A stretch of 64,000 bases of DNA from positions 92,882,622 to 92,946,621 of the forward strand of contig JASWHV010000005.1 in the NCBI GenBank assembly GCA_030760725.1, in the 5' to 3' direction. Positions 35,884 to 47,207 of the stretch are shown here, in pieces (within the stretch, counting starts at the first letter, position 1; every line of letters begins with the position of its first letter). The notes under the pieces are model-generated. The model was not told the DNA's origin. It saw nothing but the letters and a program-made list of their open reading frames with translations, and searched no databases. Origin of the DNA: Neostapfia colusana (taxonomy: Eukaryota > Streptophyta > Magnoliopsida > Poales > Poaceae). Position numbers and translations under genes: made by a program.

Positions 35884-38800
35884 TTACCGAATATGCGACG
35901 TGAAAAAGTCGGGGTAGTTAGTGCGAAGGAATTCTTCGCTCTCCCATGTCGCTTCGTCCATGGAGTGATTACTCCATAGAACCTTGTAGAACCACAACGT
36001 ACGGTTGCGTGTGGTTCGGGCCTTTTCATCAATAATCTGCACCGGTTCCTCCCGATAGGTGAGATCCGGTTGCAGTTCTTCAATGTCTTCCAGCTGAACG
36101 GTAGTTGATAGCTTGAGACACTTCCTCAGCTGGGAAATGTGAAAGACGTCGTGCACACCGGAAAGTGCTTCTGGTAATCTTAGCCGGTATGCCACCGATC
36201 CACATCTTTCGGTAATCTGTAATGGACCGATGAATCGGGGTGCTAACTTTCCTCTCACCCCAAATCTGTTTATGCCCTTCATTGGAGACACTCGTAGATA
36301 TACGTGGTCTCCAGCTTCGAATTGTAACGGACGCCTTCTCCGGTCCGCATACTGTTTCTGTCGGGATTGAGCGGCTTTTAGGTTCGCTTGAATTAATCGA
36401 ACCTTTTCTTCCGCGTTGTTGACAAGGTCAATCCCGAAGGTAACCCTCTCGCCAGATTCACACCAGTTCAGTGGTGTGCGGCATTTCCTGCCGTATAGCG
36501 CCTCGTAGGGCGCCATCTTGATGCTGGCTTGGTACCCATTGTTGTACGAGAACTCGGCTAATGGCAAGTGATCATCCCAATTCTTGCCGTGGTCGATAGC
36601 GCAAGCTCGTAGCATGTCTTCTAGGATTTGATTTACCCGCTCCGTTTGCCCATCCGTCTGCGGGTGGTAGGCTGAACTACGGATCAGCTTCGTCCCCAAG
36701 GCAGCGTGGAGCTGCTCCCAAAAACGGGACACAAATAAAGTGCCCCGGTCCGATACGATAGTACGGGGTACGCCGTATAAGCATAGGATCCGTGAGATGT
36801 ACAGTTCAGCGTACTTCTTGGCGTTGTAGTTGGTGTTGACCGGGATGAAATGGGCAACTTTGGTGAGCCGATCGACGATCACCCACACAGAATCATGTTT
36901 CTGTAAGGTGGTGGGTAAACCGACGACGAAATCCATGCTCACGTCCTCCCACTTCCAGGCAGGAATGCCCAGTGGTTGCAGCAGTCCCGGTTTCCGCATG
37001 TGGTCTGCCTTCACCCGTCGACATGTATCACACTCGGACACGTATTTTGCAGTCTCTCGCTTCATCCGTGTCCACCAAAACTTGCTTCTGAGTTCTTGAT
37101 ACATCTTGTTGCTGCCGGGGTGAATAGAAAACTTTGATAAGTGAGCCTCATCAAAGATTTTCTTCCGTAACTCCGGGTTTCGGGGTACGACGATCCGGTC
37201 TTTGAACCATAGGACGCCGTCTCCGTCCTTCCGGAAACATTTCAACTCCCCACTGTCTACACGTCTCCGCAAATGTGACATGCCTTTGTCATTCTTCTGG
37301 GCTGCCGCTATCTCTTCACGGATGGTGGGGATCAAAGCTAGGTTGTAGAGAGCTCCATGTGGAATCACATGTAGTGGTGGCTCGCTCTCTTCCAATGGTG
37401 TGATGGTCAGATTATTGACGTGTGACTTGCGGCTTAGCGCGTCTGCCACAACGTTTGCCTTGCCCGGATGATAATGGATCTCTATCTCATAATCCTTTAT
37501 CAGTTCTAACCATCTTCGTTGCCTCATGTTCAGCTCCTTCTGAGTGAATATGTACTTGAGGCTTTTGTGGTCGGTATATAAATGTACGAGGTTACCGAGT
37601 AGGTAGTGCCTCCACATTTTCAGTGCAAGTACCACGGCAGCGAGCTCCAAATCGTGAGTTGGATAATTTTGCTCATGGTTCCTAAGCTGTCGTGATCCAT
37701 ACGCAACCACTCTTCGGTCTTGCATCAGCACACATCCGAGCCCAATGCCGGATGCATCGCAGTACACATCGAACGGTTTTGTTGTGTCTGGCTGCGCCAA
37801 AACCGGTGCTGATGTCAGGTGCTTGACTAAAGCCTTGAATGCTGCTTCACATGCTGGACTCCAAACATATTTGGTAGCCTTCTTCAGCAGCTCTGTCATT
37901 GGCCTGGCAATCTTCGAGAAGTTCGGAATGAACCTCCGATAATATCCCGCGAGTCCGAGGAAACTCCGTACCTCATGAACAGTTCTCGGGGATTTCCAAT
38001 TCAGCACTTGCGTGATTTTGCTCGGGTCCACAGCGATACCCTCCGCTGAGATGATATGCCCGAGGAAAGGCACTTGCGATATCCAAAACTCGCATTTGCT
38101 GAACTTTGCGTATAACTTGTGATCCCGCAGCCGTTGCAAGACTATACGCAGATGTTTCTTGTGATCTTCCTCCGACTTGGAATATACCAGGATGTCGTCG
38201 ATGAAGACCACGACAAACTTGTCCAGCTCCGGCATGAACACCGAGTTCATTAAGTACATGAAGTGAGCTGGAGCATTGGTGAGGCCAAAGGACATGACCA
38301 GGTACTCATAAAGTCCGTACCTTGTCGAAAAAGCTGTCTTTGGAATGTCCTCAGCCCTGATCTTAATCTGATGGTACCCGGATCTTAAATCCATCTTGGA
38401 AAAGACCTTTGCTTCGACCAACTGATCAAACAACATGTCGATCCGTGGCAACGGGTACTTGTTCTTGATGGTTACGGCATTTAATGGACGGTAGTCCACG
38501 CAAAGCCGCAACGTTTCATCCTTCTTTTTGACAAATAATGCCGAACAGCCCCATGGCGAGGAGCTCGGCCTAATAAAACCCTTCTCCAGAAGGTCCGTGA
38601 GCTGAGTCTTCAGTTCAGCCAACTCCTTGGGCGCCATCTTGTACGGCCTTCGGGATATTGGCATGGTTCCCGGTGCAAGTTCAATCTTGAACTCCACCTC
38701 TCTATCGGGTGGCATCCCCGGCAAATCATCCGGGAATACATCAGTGAATTCTCGGACCACTGGAATGTCTTCCAATCTGATGGTTGTGGCTTGATAGACA

Positions 38801-40440
38801 CTTGGAAGTTTTATTTCTGGACTGTCCAGAAATAATGAGTGAGAACCGTGCACTTCTGAGTTTAAGTGCACGACTCGAAGGACGGTGTCTAAAACAGCGC
38901 CGTGGCGGGTTAACCACGACATCCCTAGGATGACATCGACCTTCTGTCCCTCTAAGATAATGAGAGACGTGGGGTACACTCTACCCGCTAAGCATAATGG
39001 TGCTTTGGAGACCATTACGCTTGCTGAAATCTTCCCACCCGGTGAACAAATTAAATATGGACTATCGGTGGGTAGTATTGGCAAGCTGTGTTTAGCAATG
39101 AAAGCTTGGCTAATAAAATTATGCGTGGCGCCTGAATCAAATAATACTATAGCGGGATGCTGGTGGAGTTGAAACATACCCGCAAGGATTGGCTCGCCCT
39201 CCGGCACGTCCTCAATGGCAAGCTGGTGGACAGTACCGGGCCTAGGGTTTGCCCGCCGCGCATTAGTAGGGTTCCGGGGTTGATTCCTCCCCGGAAACTG
39301 TGGTACCACTCCGCCGCCTTGCCTCTCCGGGCAACTGCTCGCGAAGTGTCCTGGACGACCACACTTGTAACATGTGGCCGCTGCTGGTGGAGTACTTGGT
39401 GGACGAAAGCCCGGCATGCGTTGCGGAGGTGCAAACGCACGCGGCATCGCCCGCTGCTGCTGTTGTTGTTGCGGTGGTGCTGGCAGTGCCGGCCGGAATG
39501 CCGGTGAAGAATACGGCCGACCGCGGAACGGCATCGACCGCTGTGGTGGCTGCCAGCGCGGACCTGATGGTGGGCGATTCACCATCCGAAACTTCTGAGA
39601 AGGACCGCCTCCTTCTCCGCTGCTCTGCGGCGCGCTTCGCTTTCGCTCTGCCGCCGCCAACTCCTTGCCGGAGTCTTCCTGAACAATCGCAGCATCAATT
39701 ATGTCGTTGAGGCTGCCGCGATTGAACATCGCCAGCTTGTCCTTCAGGAGCGGGTTAAGCCCCTGGTAAAAGTGGTCCCGCCGCTTCTCGTCCGTATCTG
39801 CGTGATACGACGCGTAGAGCGCGAGATCGTTGAACGCTCTGGAGTACTCCAGCGCGTTCCGGCTCCCTTGTTGCAGGTGTAGGAACTCCTGCGTCTTCCT
39901 CTTCATCAAACCGGGCGGTATATGATAGGCCCGGAAGGCCGTCCGAAACTCCGCCCAGGTCATCACTCGGTCGGTGGGTTGTGAAGCACACAAGTTGGCC
40001 CACCACGCGCTCGCGGATCCTTGGAGCTGCTGGACCGCGAACTGAGTCTTGCGCTGCTCGCTGATTTGGAGCAGCCCGAACTTCATCTCTATGGCGCGGA
40101 GCCAGTTGTCCGCGTCAAGTGGTTCATCCGCCCTTGAGAATACAGGGGGATGAGTCGCCAGGAAGTCGGAGTAGGAGCTCTGTTGGCGCTCCTCGCGATC
40201 TTGACGTCTCTCCGGGCGAGACGTATTCGCAATTAACGTTTGCAGCAGCTCTGTATGCTGCTGATGTGAACCCGCCATTGCCGCGACAATGTCGGCCAAT
40301 GTAACCGTTGGCAGTGGCGGTGGCGGTGTTTGCTGTTGCTGTTGCTGCTGCTGTCCCGAGGAGTCCTCGGGAGGTGGTTGGGAGGTCTCTCCCCCTTGGC
40401 TAGTACCTCCAACATCGGGGTTGGCACGAGTACGCGTCAT
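35884..40440 (-). CDS. B gag-pol polyprotein: Gag, protease, RT, RNase H, integrase, chromodomain
   Basis: This single uninterrupted frame encodes 1518 residues from ATG at 40440 (MTRTRANPDV). An in-frame ATG ten codons upstream is less likely, because the relative C starts with MVRAHF at the matching place. Gag includes a Gln/Pro-rich N-terminus, a capsid-like core (about 90-240) and a CCHC knuckle (357-370). The protease active site is D435-S-G. RT carries FIDDILVYS (746-754). RNase H has D895, E932, D957 and D1000. Integrase has an HHCC finger (H1100, H1107, C1137, C1140) and D1170, D1231 and E1267 with the usual 35-residue D-E gap. A chromodomain (about 1460-1513) ends it; such domains steer integration to marked chromatin. 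No lesion is visible. Confidence 0.96.
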   Translation of the reverse strand: MTRTRANPDVGGTSQGGETSQPPPEDSSGQQQQQQQQTPPPPLPTVTLADIVAAMAGSHQQHTELLQTLIANTSRPERRQDREERQQSSYSDFLATHPPVFSRADEPLDADNWLRAIEMKFGLLQISEQRKTQFAVQQLQGSASAWWANLCASQPTDRVMTWAEFRTAFRAYHIPPGLMKRKTQEFLHLQQGSRNALEYSRAFNDLALYASYHADTDEKRRDHFYQGLNPLLKDKLAMFNRGSLNDIIDAAIVQEDSGKELAAAERKRSAPQSSGEGGGPSQKFRMVNRPPSGPRWQPPQRSMPFRGRPYSSPAFRPALPAPPQQQQQQRAMPRAFAPPQRMPGFRPPSTPPAAATCYKCGRPGHFASSCPERQGGGVVPQFPGRNQPRNPTNARRANPRPGTVHQLAIEDVPEGEPILAGMFQLHQHPAIVLFDSGATHNFISQAFIAKHSLPILPTDSPYLICSPGGKISASVMVSKAPLCLAGRVYPTSLIILEGQKVDVILGMSWLTRHGAVLDTVLRVVHLNSEVHGSHSLFLDSPEIKLPSVYQATTIRLEDIPVVREFTDVFPDDLPGMPPDREVEFKIELAPGTMPISRRPYKMAPKELAELKTQLTDLLEKGFIRPSSSPWGCSALFVKKKDETLRLCVDYRPLNAVTIKNKYPLPRIDMLFDQLVEAKVFSKMDLRSGYHQIKIRAEDIPKTAFSTRYGLYEYLVMSFGLTNAPAHFMYLMNSVFMPELDKFVVVFIDDILVYSKSEEDHKKHLRIVLQRLRDHKLYAKFSKCEFWISQVPFLGHIISAEGIAVDPSKITQVLNWKSPRTVHEVRSFLGLAGYYRRFIPNFSKIARPMTELLKKATKYVWSPACEAAFKALVKHLTSAPVLAQPDTTKPFDVYCDASGIGLGCVLMQDRRVVAYGSRQLRNHEQNYPTHDLELAAVVLALKMWRHYLLGNLVHLYTDHKSLKYIFTQKELNMRQRRWLELIKDYEIEIHYHPGKANVVADALSRKSHVNNLTITPLEESEPPLHVIPHGALYNLALIPTIREEIAAAQKNDKGMSHLRRRVDSGELKCFRKDGDGVLWFKDRIVVPRNPELRKKIFDEAHLSKFSIHPGSNKMYQELRSKFWWTRMKRETAKYVSECDTCRRVKADHMRKPGLLQPLGIPAWKWEDVSMDFVVGLPTTLQKHDSVWVIVDRLTKVAHFIPVNTNYNAKKYAELYISRILCLYGVPRTIVSDRGTLFVSRFWEQLHAALGTKLIRSSAYHPQTDGQTERVNQILEDMLRACAIDHGKNWDDHLPLAEFSYNNGYQASIKMAPYEALYGRKCRTPLNWCESGERVTFGIDLVNNAEEKVRLIQANLKAAQSRQKQYADRRRRPLQFEAGDHVYLRVSPMKGINRFGVRGKLAPRFIGPLQITERCGSVAYRLRLPEALSGVHDVFHISQLRKCLKLSTTVQLEDIEELQPDLTYREEPVQIIDEKARTTRNRTLWFYKVLWSNHSMDEATWESEEFLRTNYPDFFTSHIR

Positions 40441-40712
40441 TCTGAAATTCAACACAGCAGCAATTAGCACATGTCTTACTCAAAATTCCATAAACAGGAG
40501 TAAGTATTGAAGCGACGCATGATTAACTTGCACAACATTCACATATATTGATAAAGCATAAACTTTATACAAGATACATTATTCTCGGATCTCCGAGAAG
40601 TCGTGCTCATGTCGTCACTACCTATACATACGCTACTGTCTACACGACATGTCACCGATTACAAAAGTTGGGTTACGCTACCCTAGCTGCCCTACTTGGC
40701 AACCGTAACCCC

Positions 40713-41657
40713 CTACTCGGAGTAGAACTCGACCTCCTGTGGGTCGTCCTCCTCCGGTACCTCTGCTGGTGGCTCGGGGTCTACCACCTCTTCTCCCATT
40801 CCAGGTTCTCCCATGGCTGGAAGACCCAAGACTACCGGTACGCCCAATACCGGGGGCACGAGGTCCTGCAATGCATGCACCTCGTCCATAGCCTGGTTGT
40901 AGTCCTCTTCCCAGCCTTGTCCTTCCTCGATGGCGTCGTCCCGCTCTTGAGCAAGGTCCTCATTCTGCTGGGTTAGGGTCTGCACCAGCTCTTGCAACGC
41001 CGCATTGTCAACACGGCTCTTCTTCTTTGCCTTCTTCAGACGACGCAACTGATTGTGTTGTTCATTCAGTCGCTTGATCGTCGGAAGGAGCACATTGCGG
41101 AGTGCACTGTGAGCACTCTCAAAATGATCTCCACGGCTTGTGCTCTCCTTGAGCTTGGTGGCGAGATGCTCCGCATGAACAGCTTGGCTGTCCATCACAG
41201 CGTTTCCCGCCCTCATGTGGAGGCTGAGGTTTGCCTCCGCGGGGTTGTACCGCGGGCAAGTCGGGTCTGTTGCCTCCAGGTACCTTTCTTCCCATACATG
41301 CTGAGCTCGTCCCTCCACCGGAACGAGTGCGTATGGAGTTCCCTCCATAGCCTGCACGTGTAGTTGACAGAAACGTGACATAGTGTCACGGGCTGCCACT
41401 TGCCACATCCCTTCCGGTTGCCTTCCTCTCACCGTGACGGTGAAGGGCACCCAGCCGGGTGGCGTAGGCCCTGCAGGAACCTCGACATGGATCGTCCACG
41501 TCTTGTTCCCCTCTTCGCCTTCTTCCTTGGCGAAGTATTGCGGCATCTGGTTGTACCCGAAATATTGGAGCATTAGCCACAATGCTCCCGGGTAGCCGCT
41601 ACGGTCAGAACAGTGGGAAACTACCCACCCGTTCTCCAACCGTTTATCTGCTGCCAT
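40713..41657 (-). CDS. B upstream ORF: 314-residue coiled-coil protein of unknown function
   Basis: This complete frame lies between the leader and gag, on the same strand, 272 bp before the gag start. Residues 1-165 look like a globular domain with many Trp (W11, W27, W54, W69, W85, W122). Residues about 193-265 are heptad-like and charged, with a Lys-rich patch (RRLKKAKKKSR, 205-215), which suggests a coiled coil. The tail (280-314) is acidic and Pro-rich and ends EEDDPQEVEFYSE. I see no zinc finger, protease or known catalytic motif. Extra ORFs at this place (often called ORF0) are, as I recall, reported in rice RIRE3/RIRE8-type gypsy elements; function is not established. Intact length in a young copy supports a real gene. 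Confidence 0.8.
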   Translation of the reverse strand: MAADKRLENGWVVSHCSDRSGYPGALWLMLQYFGYNQMPQYFAKEEGEEGNKTWTIHVEVPAGPTPPGWVPFTVTVRGRQPEGMWQVAARDTMSRFCQLHVQAMEGTPYALVPVEGRAQHVWEERYLEATDPTCPRYNPAEANLSLHMRAGNAVMDSQAVHAEHLATKLKESTSRGDHFESAHSALRNVLLPTIKRLNEQHNQLRRLKKAKKKSRVDNAALQELVQTLTQQNEDLAQERDDAIEEGQGWEEDYNQAMDEVHALQDLVPPVLGVPVVLGLPAMGEPGMGEEVVDPEPPAEVPEEDDPQEVEFYSE

Positions 41658-43142
41658 CTGTAAAAATATATTTGAGAAATGTCAAATATTTATTTAAACA
41701 GTAAACCATTGAGTTATAACATAAGATATGTCATTGAACCCTCAACACTTGGAAACATAGTTCAAATTTTCAAACAAATTTGACTGCTGATCTGCTGTTC
41801 CCATGACAGCCCTGACCAGTTTCCATATTAATCTGATTTAGGCCAGGTTAAAAGCAAAATCAGTCCTGGAGCTCAACATCAAAGTTAAAGTTAACTTCAA
41901 TAGCTTTCCAGAAAGTATTTGGTTGGCCTAAGATCTGTCCTGGTTCACAAGTTATGAGATGTCAAAGTTAACAGAATTTCTGGGAACCATTGGACAGCAC
42001 CTCCCTGCCTTAGGTACTGACTTGATCCAAGAATCCCAGTTAATTCTGTTCCCAATCTGACAAAACCTTCTGTTACAAAGTTGTAACCCATCTCATAAGC
42101 TTTCCAGAACTACCTCATTTTCTATTTTTGGATTTTTATGCAGGAAGTTATGCTTAATTTACAGAGAGTCTACAGAGAGTCTTTGCTCCGTCCTGTTTTC
42201 TGGACAGTTTCAACTCTACTGCATTTTTCGAGTGGTTAAGGGATGAAACACCTCTGGAACTCAACAGAAAAGTTGTAAAGCTCCTCCAAAGCTTTCCAGA
42301 AATGTATCATACGACCCCAACCTCGAAAGAACTCAACCTCTAACCTCTGATTAACTTCAGCCTTGATTTAGCTGAAAACAGAGTGCTCTGTCCTTAACAT
42401 CCTATAAGTTGAAAACTTATTAACTTTGAATATCCTGTTCAAGGGAAGGAGTTACATCAAGTTTTACTACTTTGGATCAAAACCTTCAAGTTTTTAAATG
42501 AAGTTGTTCATTTAGTTGGGTGTGACGTCGAGGCGTCACCAGATTATGTCGGTACTACGTCCTCACAAAGGAAAAACCTATACCGGATTTAACCGGCTTC
42601 GTTAGTTCAGTGGCACTACTCGTCACTCGCACACGGATGCTACACGTCTACCGTTTCGTGGTAAGGCTACCTGCAGAAACTCAAACAATCATCAGACTCG
42701 GCTGCACACCGAGCCCGGAATCCATACAGTTTGTACACCCGGCCGTCATCACTCGCCCGGATGTTCTCAAGCCAAACACGCCTTGAGTTACGTGTTCACG
42801 TTTCAGACCACGTGACGGGGTCTCCCATGTTGCACCACGCACGCCAGGGACAGACGTTGCTCGAATACCCCAAACGACATGAAGAGTCGTAGAGGATATC
42901 AAAGCGGGTCGGGTTACCTGCCACCCGTGGGGCTCCACCCTTCAGCTTGTGCGCACTGGTGGACAGCGCTTACGTGCACCCCCCAAGACATGAACGTCCC
43001 GAGATGCACGATTTTCCGACATAACAAATAAGTTAATAAGCCACTTTCTATATACTAATAACATCCTTATACGGGCTACTAACTCGTTCCTCACTGGATT
43101 TTTGAAAAAGAAGACCTTTGTACTGTGTTAAACCTCAAGCGG
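41658..43142 (-). other. Untranslated leader of element B
   Basis: About 1.5 kb lies between the PBS and the upstream ORF, read on the minus strand. It has no long frame. It contains ATGTCGGTACTACGT (plus-strand 42546-42560) next to a hairpin (42522-42539), both mirrored in the leader of C. The rest is AT-rich with no visible insertion. Confidence 0.75.
42522..42539 (-). promoter_or_regulatory. Leader hairpin of B with TCGA in the loop
   Basis: GTGACG-TCGAGG-CGTCAC can form a 6-bp stem with a 6-base loop, about 600 bases into the leader on the minus strand. C has a hairpin with different stem bases but the same loop pattern at 55278-55297. It is a possible RNA dimerisation or packaging structure; this is inference. 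Confidence 0.5.
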
Positions 43143-43154
43143 GCTCTGATACCA
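43143..43154 (-). promoter_or_regulatory. Primer-binding site of B (initiator Met tRNA)
   Basis: On the minus strand TGGTATCAGAGC follows the 5' LTR after three bases (GCG). It pairs with plant initiator Met tRNA. Confidence 0.95.
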
Positions 43155-43157
43155 CGC

Positions 43158-46100
43158 TGACACGACCCCACTGGTCCTGTCGAGCCAGGATCACGCTGAG
43201 GGGTGCTGCGTTGCACAACACCGTATAACACACGTCAAAGGTACAAAGCGGAAGCGGAAGCTTTATTACATAAACAAGTTTATTAACATGTTTACATCAA
43301 AATAAGTTTAGTCCACACTCGCGGGCGTAGACTAAGCATCAAGTGCACGTTCAGCCCTCGAACGTGTCCTTGCTAGCACACTCGCACACTAACTCTGCGG
43401 CGTGCACGACTCCCACTCGACGGGGTTCCCCTCCTGGGGTTCCGTCTCCTCTTCGGGAGTCCCTTCCTCATAGAACCCTGCAAAAGCTTCAAACACAAGC
43501 AGTGAGCACGAAGGCTCAGCAAGTCTGACCCGTCTCACCTAAACATGAAACTTCTACATGAGGGTGATGGGTTGCATGAGGTAAAAATCATTTGCAAGGA
43601 CTCGCCTAATTAGTAGAACCTTACTTTCAAGTTTTAGCAGCAGGTTGTGGAGACTTTACGCTAAGGCACATGAGAGAGCCGCAATCAAACAAGAAACGCA
43701 TTTCTCTCATGTACTTTGCCCAAAGTTGAAAAGAACTTTAGTTAGCCCTAAGCTACAACATATCATTAACAATCAATATCCAACTTTCAATCAGCAACAT
43801 TTTAACATGTAACTAGCCTGTTCTTTCTACGTCACGGTACAGTGAACAAGTGGTACTCACTGACCGCGAGGGACGGCGATTATAATCGATTTACACCTGC
43901 AGGGTTACCCGAACAACCCGTCACGTACGCCCGTACTCGATGTTGCCTACAACAACCATCACGGACGCCGTACGCGACTACCTTTCACCCGTTAGCCAAA
44001 TATTGAACCGGTCCCATCGTCCCGAGCAAGAGGTCCCTGCACGCGCATCTCTGTGCCGCCAGCTGATTTACACCTCGAGCTCTCAACCTACCCTCTGAAC
44101 GACGGGCAATGCCTCAATACCCAGCTACCCGAGTTACATCAGTTTCCCGGTTCCCATATAGCCGGTAGGTCTTCGGTACTGTTCTAGCTTGTTCAACAGG
44201 CCCGCACACGGCTCGGTCCTCAATCGACACAAGCGGAGCTACAGCACACAGGCCCCAAAGTCCTGTTGCCCTTACTCTCCGCTCGGTCTCATTTTCTTGC
44301 CATGTGTTTCATGTGCTATCTCTACCCGAGCAATGTGCCTCTAGCCTATTCTCGCGAGTAGTTCCAACTACTCGACTTGTACCGAATCCTACTCTATCCT
44401 AGCAATGCAGTGGCTAACGGGGTTTGCAATCCTAAACCCCAACCCATGGTTTTCTTGGCTATGCAGTGGGGTTTCCAAACAAGACTCTGATGCACAACAT
44501 AAAGAAAACAAGTATGTGCTCAAAACATTAAAAATTTATAAAATGGTTAATGCAAACCGGGGCTTGCCTTGCTGCTCTTGGTCGTAGGCTAGCTGTTCCT
44601 CCGGAGTAACGAAGTCTAGGACTTCGGGTTCCTCCTCGACCTTAGCGACTACATGATAAGAACAATGTATGTATTAATTAAATGCTTTTGTATTAACTTT
44701 GAAGTTGTGAAGTCTATAACCTTTACTAGATAGACCTAATGACTGTGAAACTTTTACTGTGGCTTGGTTACAACCTAAACAGAGACTTGGTCAAGTTTTA
44801 GTTGCAGCAAAGCTCATTTGAGCCCTCCACAAATAATTATGTCCTTGACCTTAATTAAAGGCTTTTAGGGTGTTCTATGTATTTTCATGAAACAAACTAT
44901 GACTTTCTGAAAACTAGATTTTCAGAGGGTTCTAATGGAATTGGTCTCACTTAATTTGGAAGTCTCTAACTAAAGATATGAGCTAAACAATTTCAGAGAA
45001 AATTCTGAAAATGTTTCTGAACATTTTCTATCTTCTCTGGAACAGTTTTACTAATCACACCATTAGGTGGACTAAATGAGCTCAAATGGATCTGAAATTT
45101 TTATGGTAGTTCAAGGATATTTTGGTGAACATCTCAGCAAAATTTCAGGATTTTCCTCCAAATGATTCTCCAGTTAAAATTCCTAACAGTTTAAACTTTA
45201 AGGAATTAATTCTGGAGAATTAAGGAATCTCATGAAGTGACACTTGATTTTCTGGAAAGTACTCAAAGAGCTGAATCCAGCAAAATTTGGTTCACTCAAT
45301 TTGGAGCTTTCTAGCCAAAGTTATAAGGATTTGAAGTTTGAAGGAAATCTGAAAATCGGGGAAAAGTTTAAACTCGCGCGTGGGCCCAGGGGACACGCGT
45401 CGCACGCCGAAGCGACAGCACACCGCGGCCCACAAGGCTTTTGCGCGCCAGCACACCCGATCCCGGCCGCAGCCGGATCCCGATTTAAAATATCGGCCGC
45501 TGACAGCTGGGGTCCACCCCCTTCTTCAACCTCGCGACACCCGCGCTCCGCCGCCGAGGGACCTCGCCGGAGAGCTCGCCGCCGGCTGCTGTACAGCTTC
45601 AAACTTCTTGATTCTGGCCGCCCCTGCCTACTTTTACTTGGGGAACATGATCCGAGGGTCAGCTGCTCATGACAACGGCCGGAGCATGGTCGGCGACGAG
45701 CCGCCATATCGGAACGACTTCGGCCATGTCGGCTGACGCTCCTAGTGCCTCAGCTACTTGGGAAATCGGTCGGGGAGCATCAGTGGACCTCAGAGAAGGT
45801 CGACATGAACTCGGGGCAGCTCGGGGAAGGCCCGAAATAGGTCCTCACCGTGCGCCCGATACCCCCCGTGCGTTCCGCCATTAGTAGAACTTGAATTACG
45901 CCGGGCACAGAAGTTCTCCGGCCCAAAGTTGTGAAGGCAACTTGTGCGTCACCGTGTCTAGTTCGTGTGGGAGTGGCCTGAGGCCCTCTAATCCTTTCTA
46001 GAGCACGAATTGAACAGAATCGTACCCGAGGGTCGTTCTGCACACAGAAAGGGGAAAAGTGGAAATTCGCCGCCGGTGAGCAAACACTCGAGCTGTGGCT

Positions 46101-47202
46101 CGGGGATGAGCAGCACCGATCACTTGCGCGTCCAAGGGTGCCTTGGCTCGGGCGTGACAACGCCCAGGTTGGGCTGTCCACGAGAGCCCGAGGTGCGGCG
46201 GTTTCCAGTTCCGAGTTTGATCTTTCGGCACAGCCGATATCACTCGGTTTCAATCGATTTCTATCAATGGGAAGGATGGAGGATGGTTGCTAGTACCTTG
46301 CTGGGACCTTGGAATGGAAAGAGGGAGCTGCGATCGGCTTGATCAAGCAGGAACTCGAGCGGCGGCGATGGCAGTGGGAAAAGCAGTCGCGCACGTCGGT
46401 AGCTCGGGGAAATGGTGACTGAGGCACGCCGGGGAGGGAATAAATAGCCCGGCCGGCTGGTCTCCGGCTTGGGGCACGCAGCAGGAGCTGGCGCCGGCCG
46501 GCCCCTTCGGTGGCGCGCGCGCACAACAGCCGGGAACCGACTGAACTGTGGTTCAGTCGGTTTGCTTTGAGGCTGAGGCTGACATGTGGGTCCCACTCCT
46601 CTTTTAACCTCTGAAATTTATTCCTAACAGCTGTGGTAAACAGTGAACCCTATTCTACCCTTGGCAACTCAAATTATTCACCCAAGAGCCATTTGAATTG
46701 ATCAAAGTTCAAATGATGTTTGGTTTGAATGAATTTCAGCACAAGTGCAGTTTGAAATTCAAATAAAGTTTGAATTTCTCCCCCTTAGCTCATGTCAAGA
46801 TCAACTCCAAATGGAGTGAAAATTGGTGTGTGAGCTCACAAAAATGTGCTGAGCAAAAATATGCCTTCCACTTTTAAATTCAGTGGGTGAAAACAGTTTG
46901 AATTTGAATATGTTTTCAAACTGCCCCTTTCCTATCTACACCCAAGATGACCTCAAAAATGTTTTGAATTTGGGTGAAACTTGGCATGGACATCCTTAGC
47001 AAAGTGTAGGAGTTTTCATATGTCCAGCCCATCTATATCACATGTGGGAAGTACCACTTTTGCAATGTGTGAGTTTGTCCCCTAATGAGCATGTTGATAA
47101 TTGTTACTTGTTCTTTATTTGTGTTCATCATTTTTCCTCAAATGAGGTGTGTGGTGTGGTGATGAACACTGCAAATGAGTGTCAAAAACTGAGGCCCTTA
47201 CA
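43158..47202 (-). repeat. 5' LTR of element B
   Basis: This 4045-bp LTR is the same length as 31769-35813. I see one substitution between them (46004 C versus 34615 T). It would hold the promoter for the B transcript. It is followed at 47203-47207 by the duplication ATTCA. Confidence 0.97.
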
Positions 47203-47207
47203 ATTCA

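Larger units (their letters stand above)
31769..47202 (-). mobile_element. Element B: intact, very young Ty3/gypsy chromovirus (Tekay/RIRE3-like)
   Basis: B is a complete 15,434-bp minus-strand element with equal 4045-bp LTRs, the duplication ATTCA, a PBS, a PPT, an intact gag-pol frame and an extra upstream ORF. Reading the two LTRs side by side I found one difference (T at 34615, C at 46004). At a commonly used grass rate of 1.3e-8 per site per year that is about ten thousand years, with wide error. All catalytic residues I can identify are present, so B may still be autonomous. It sits in the pol gene of D. Long LTRs, a single gag-pol frame and the chromodomain fit the Tekay branch. Confidence 0.96.
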
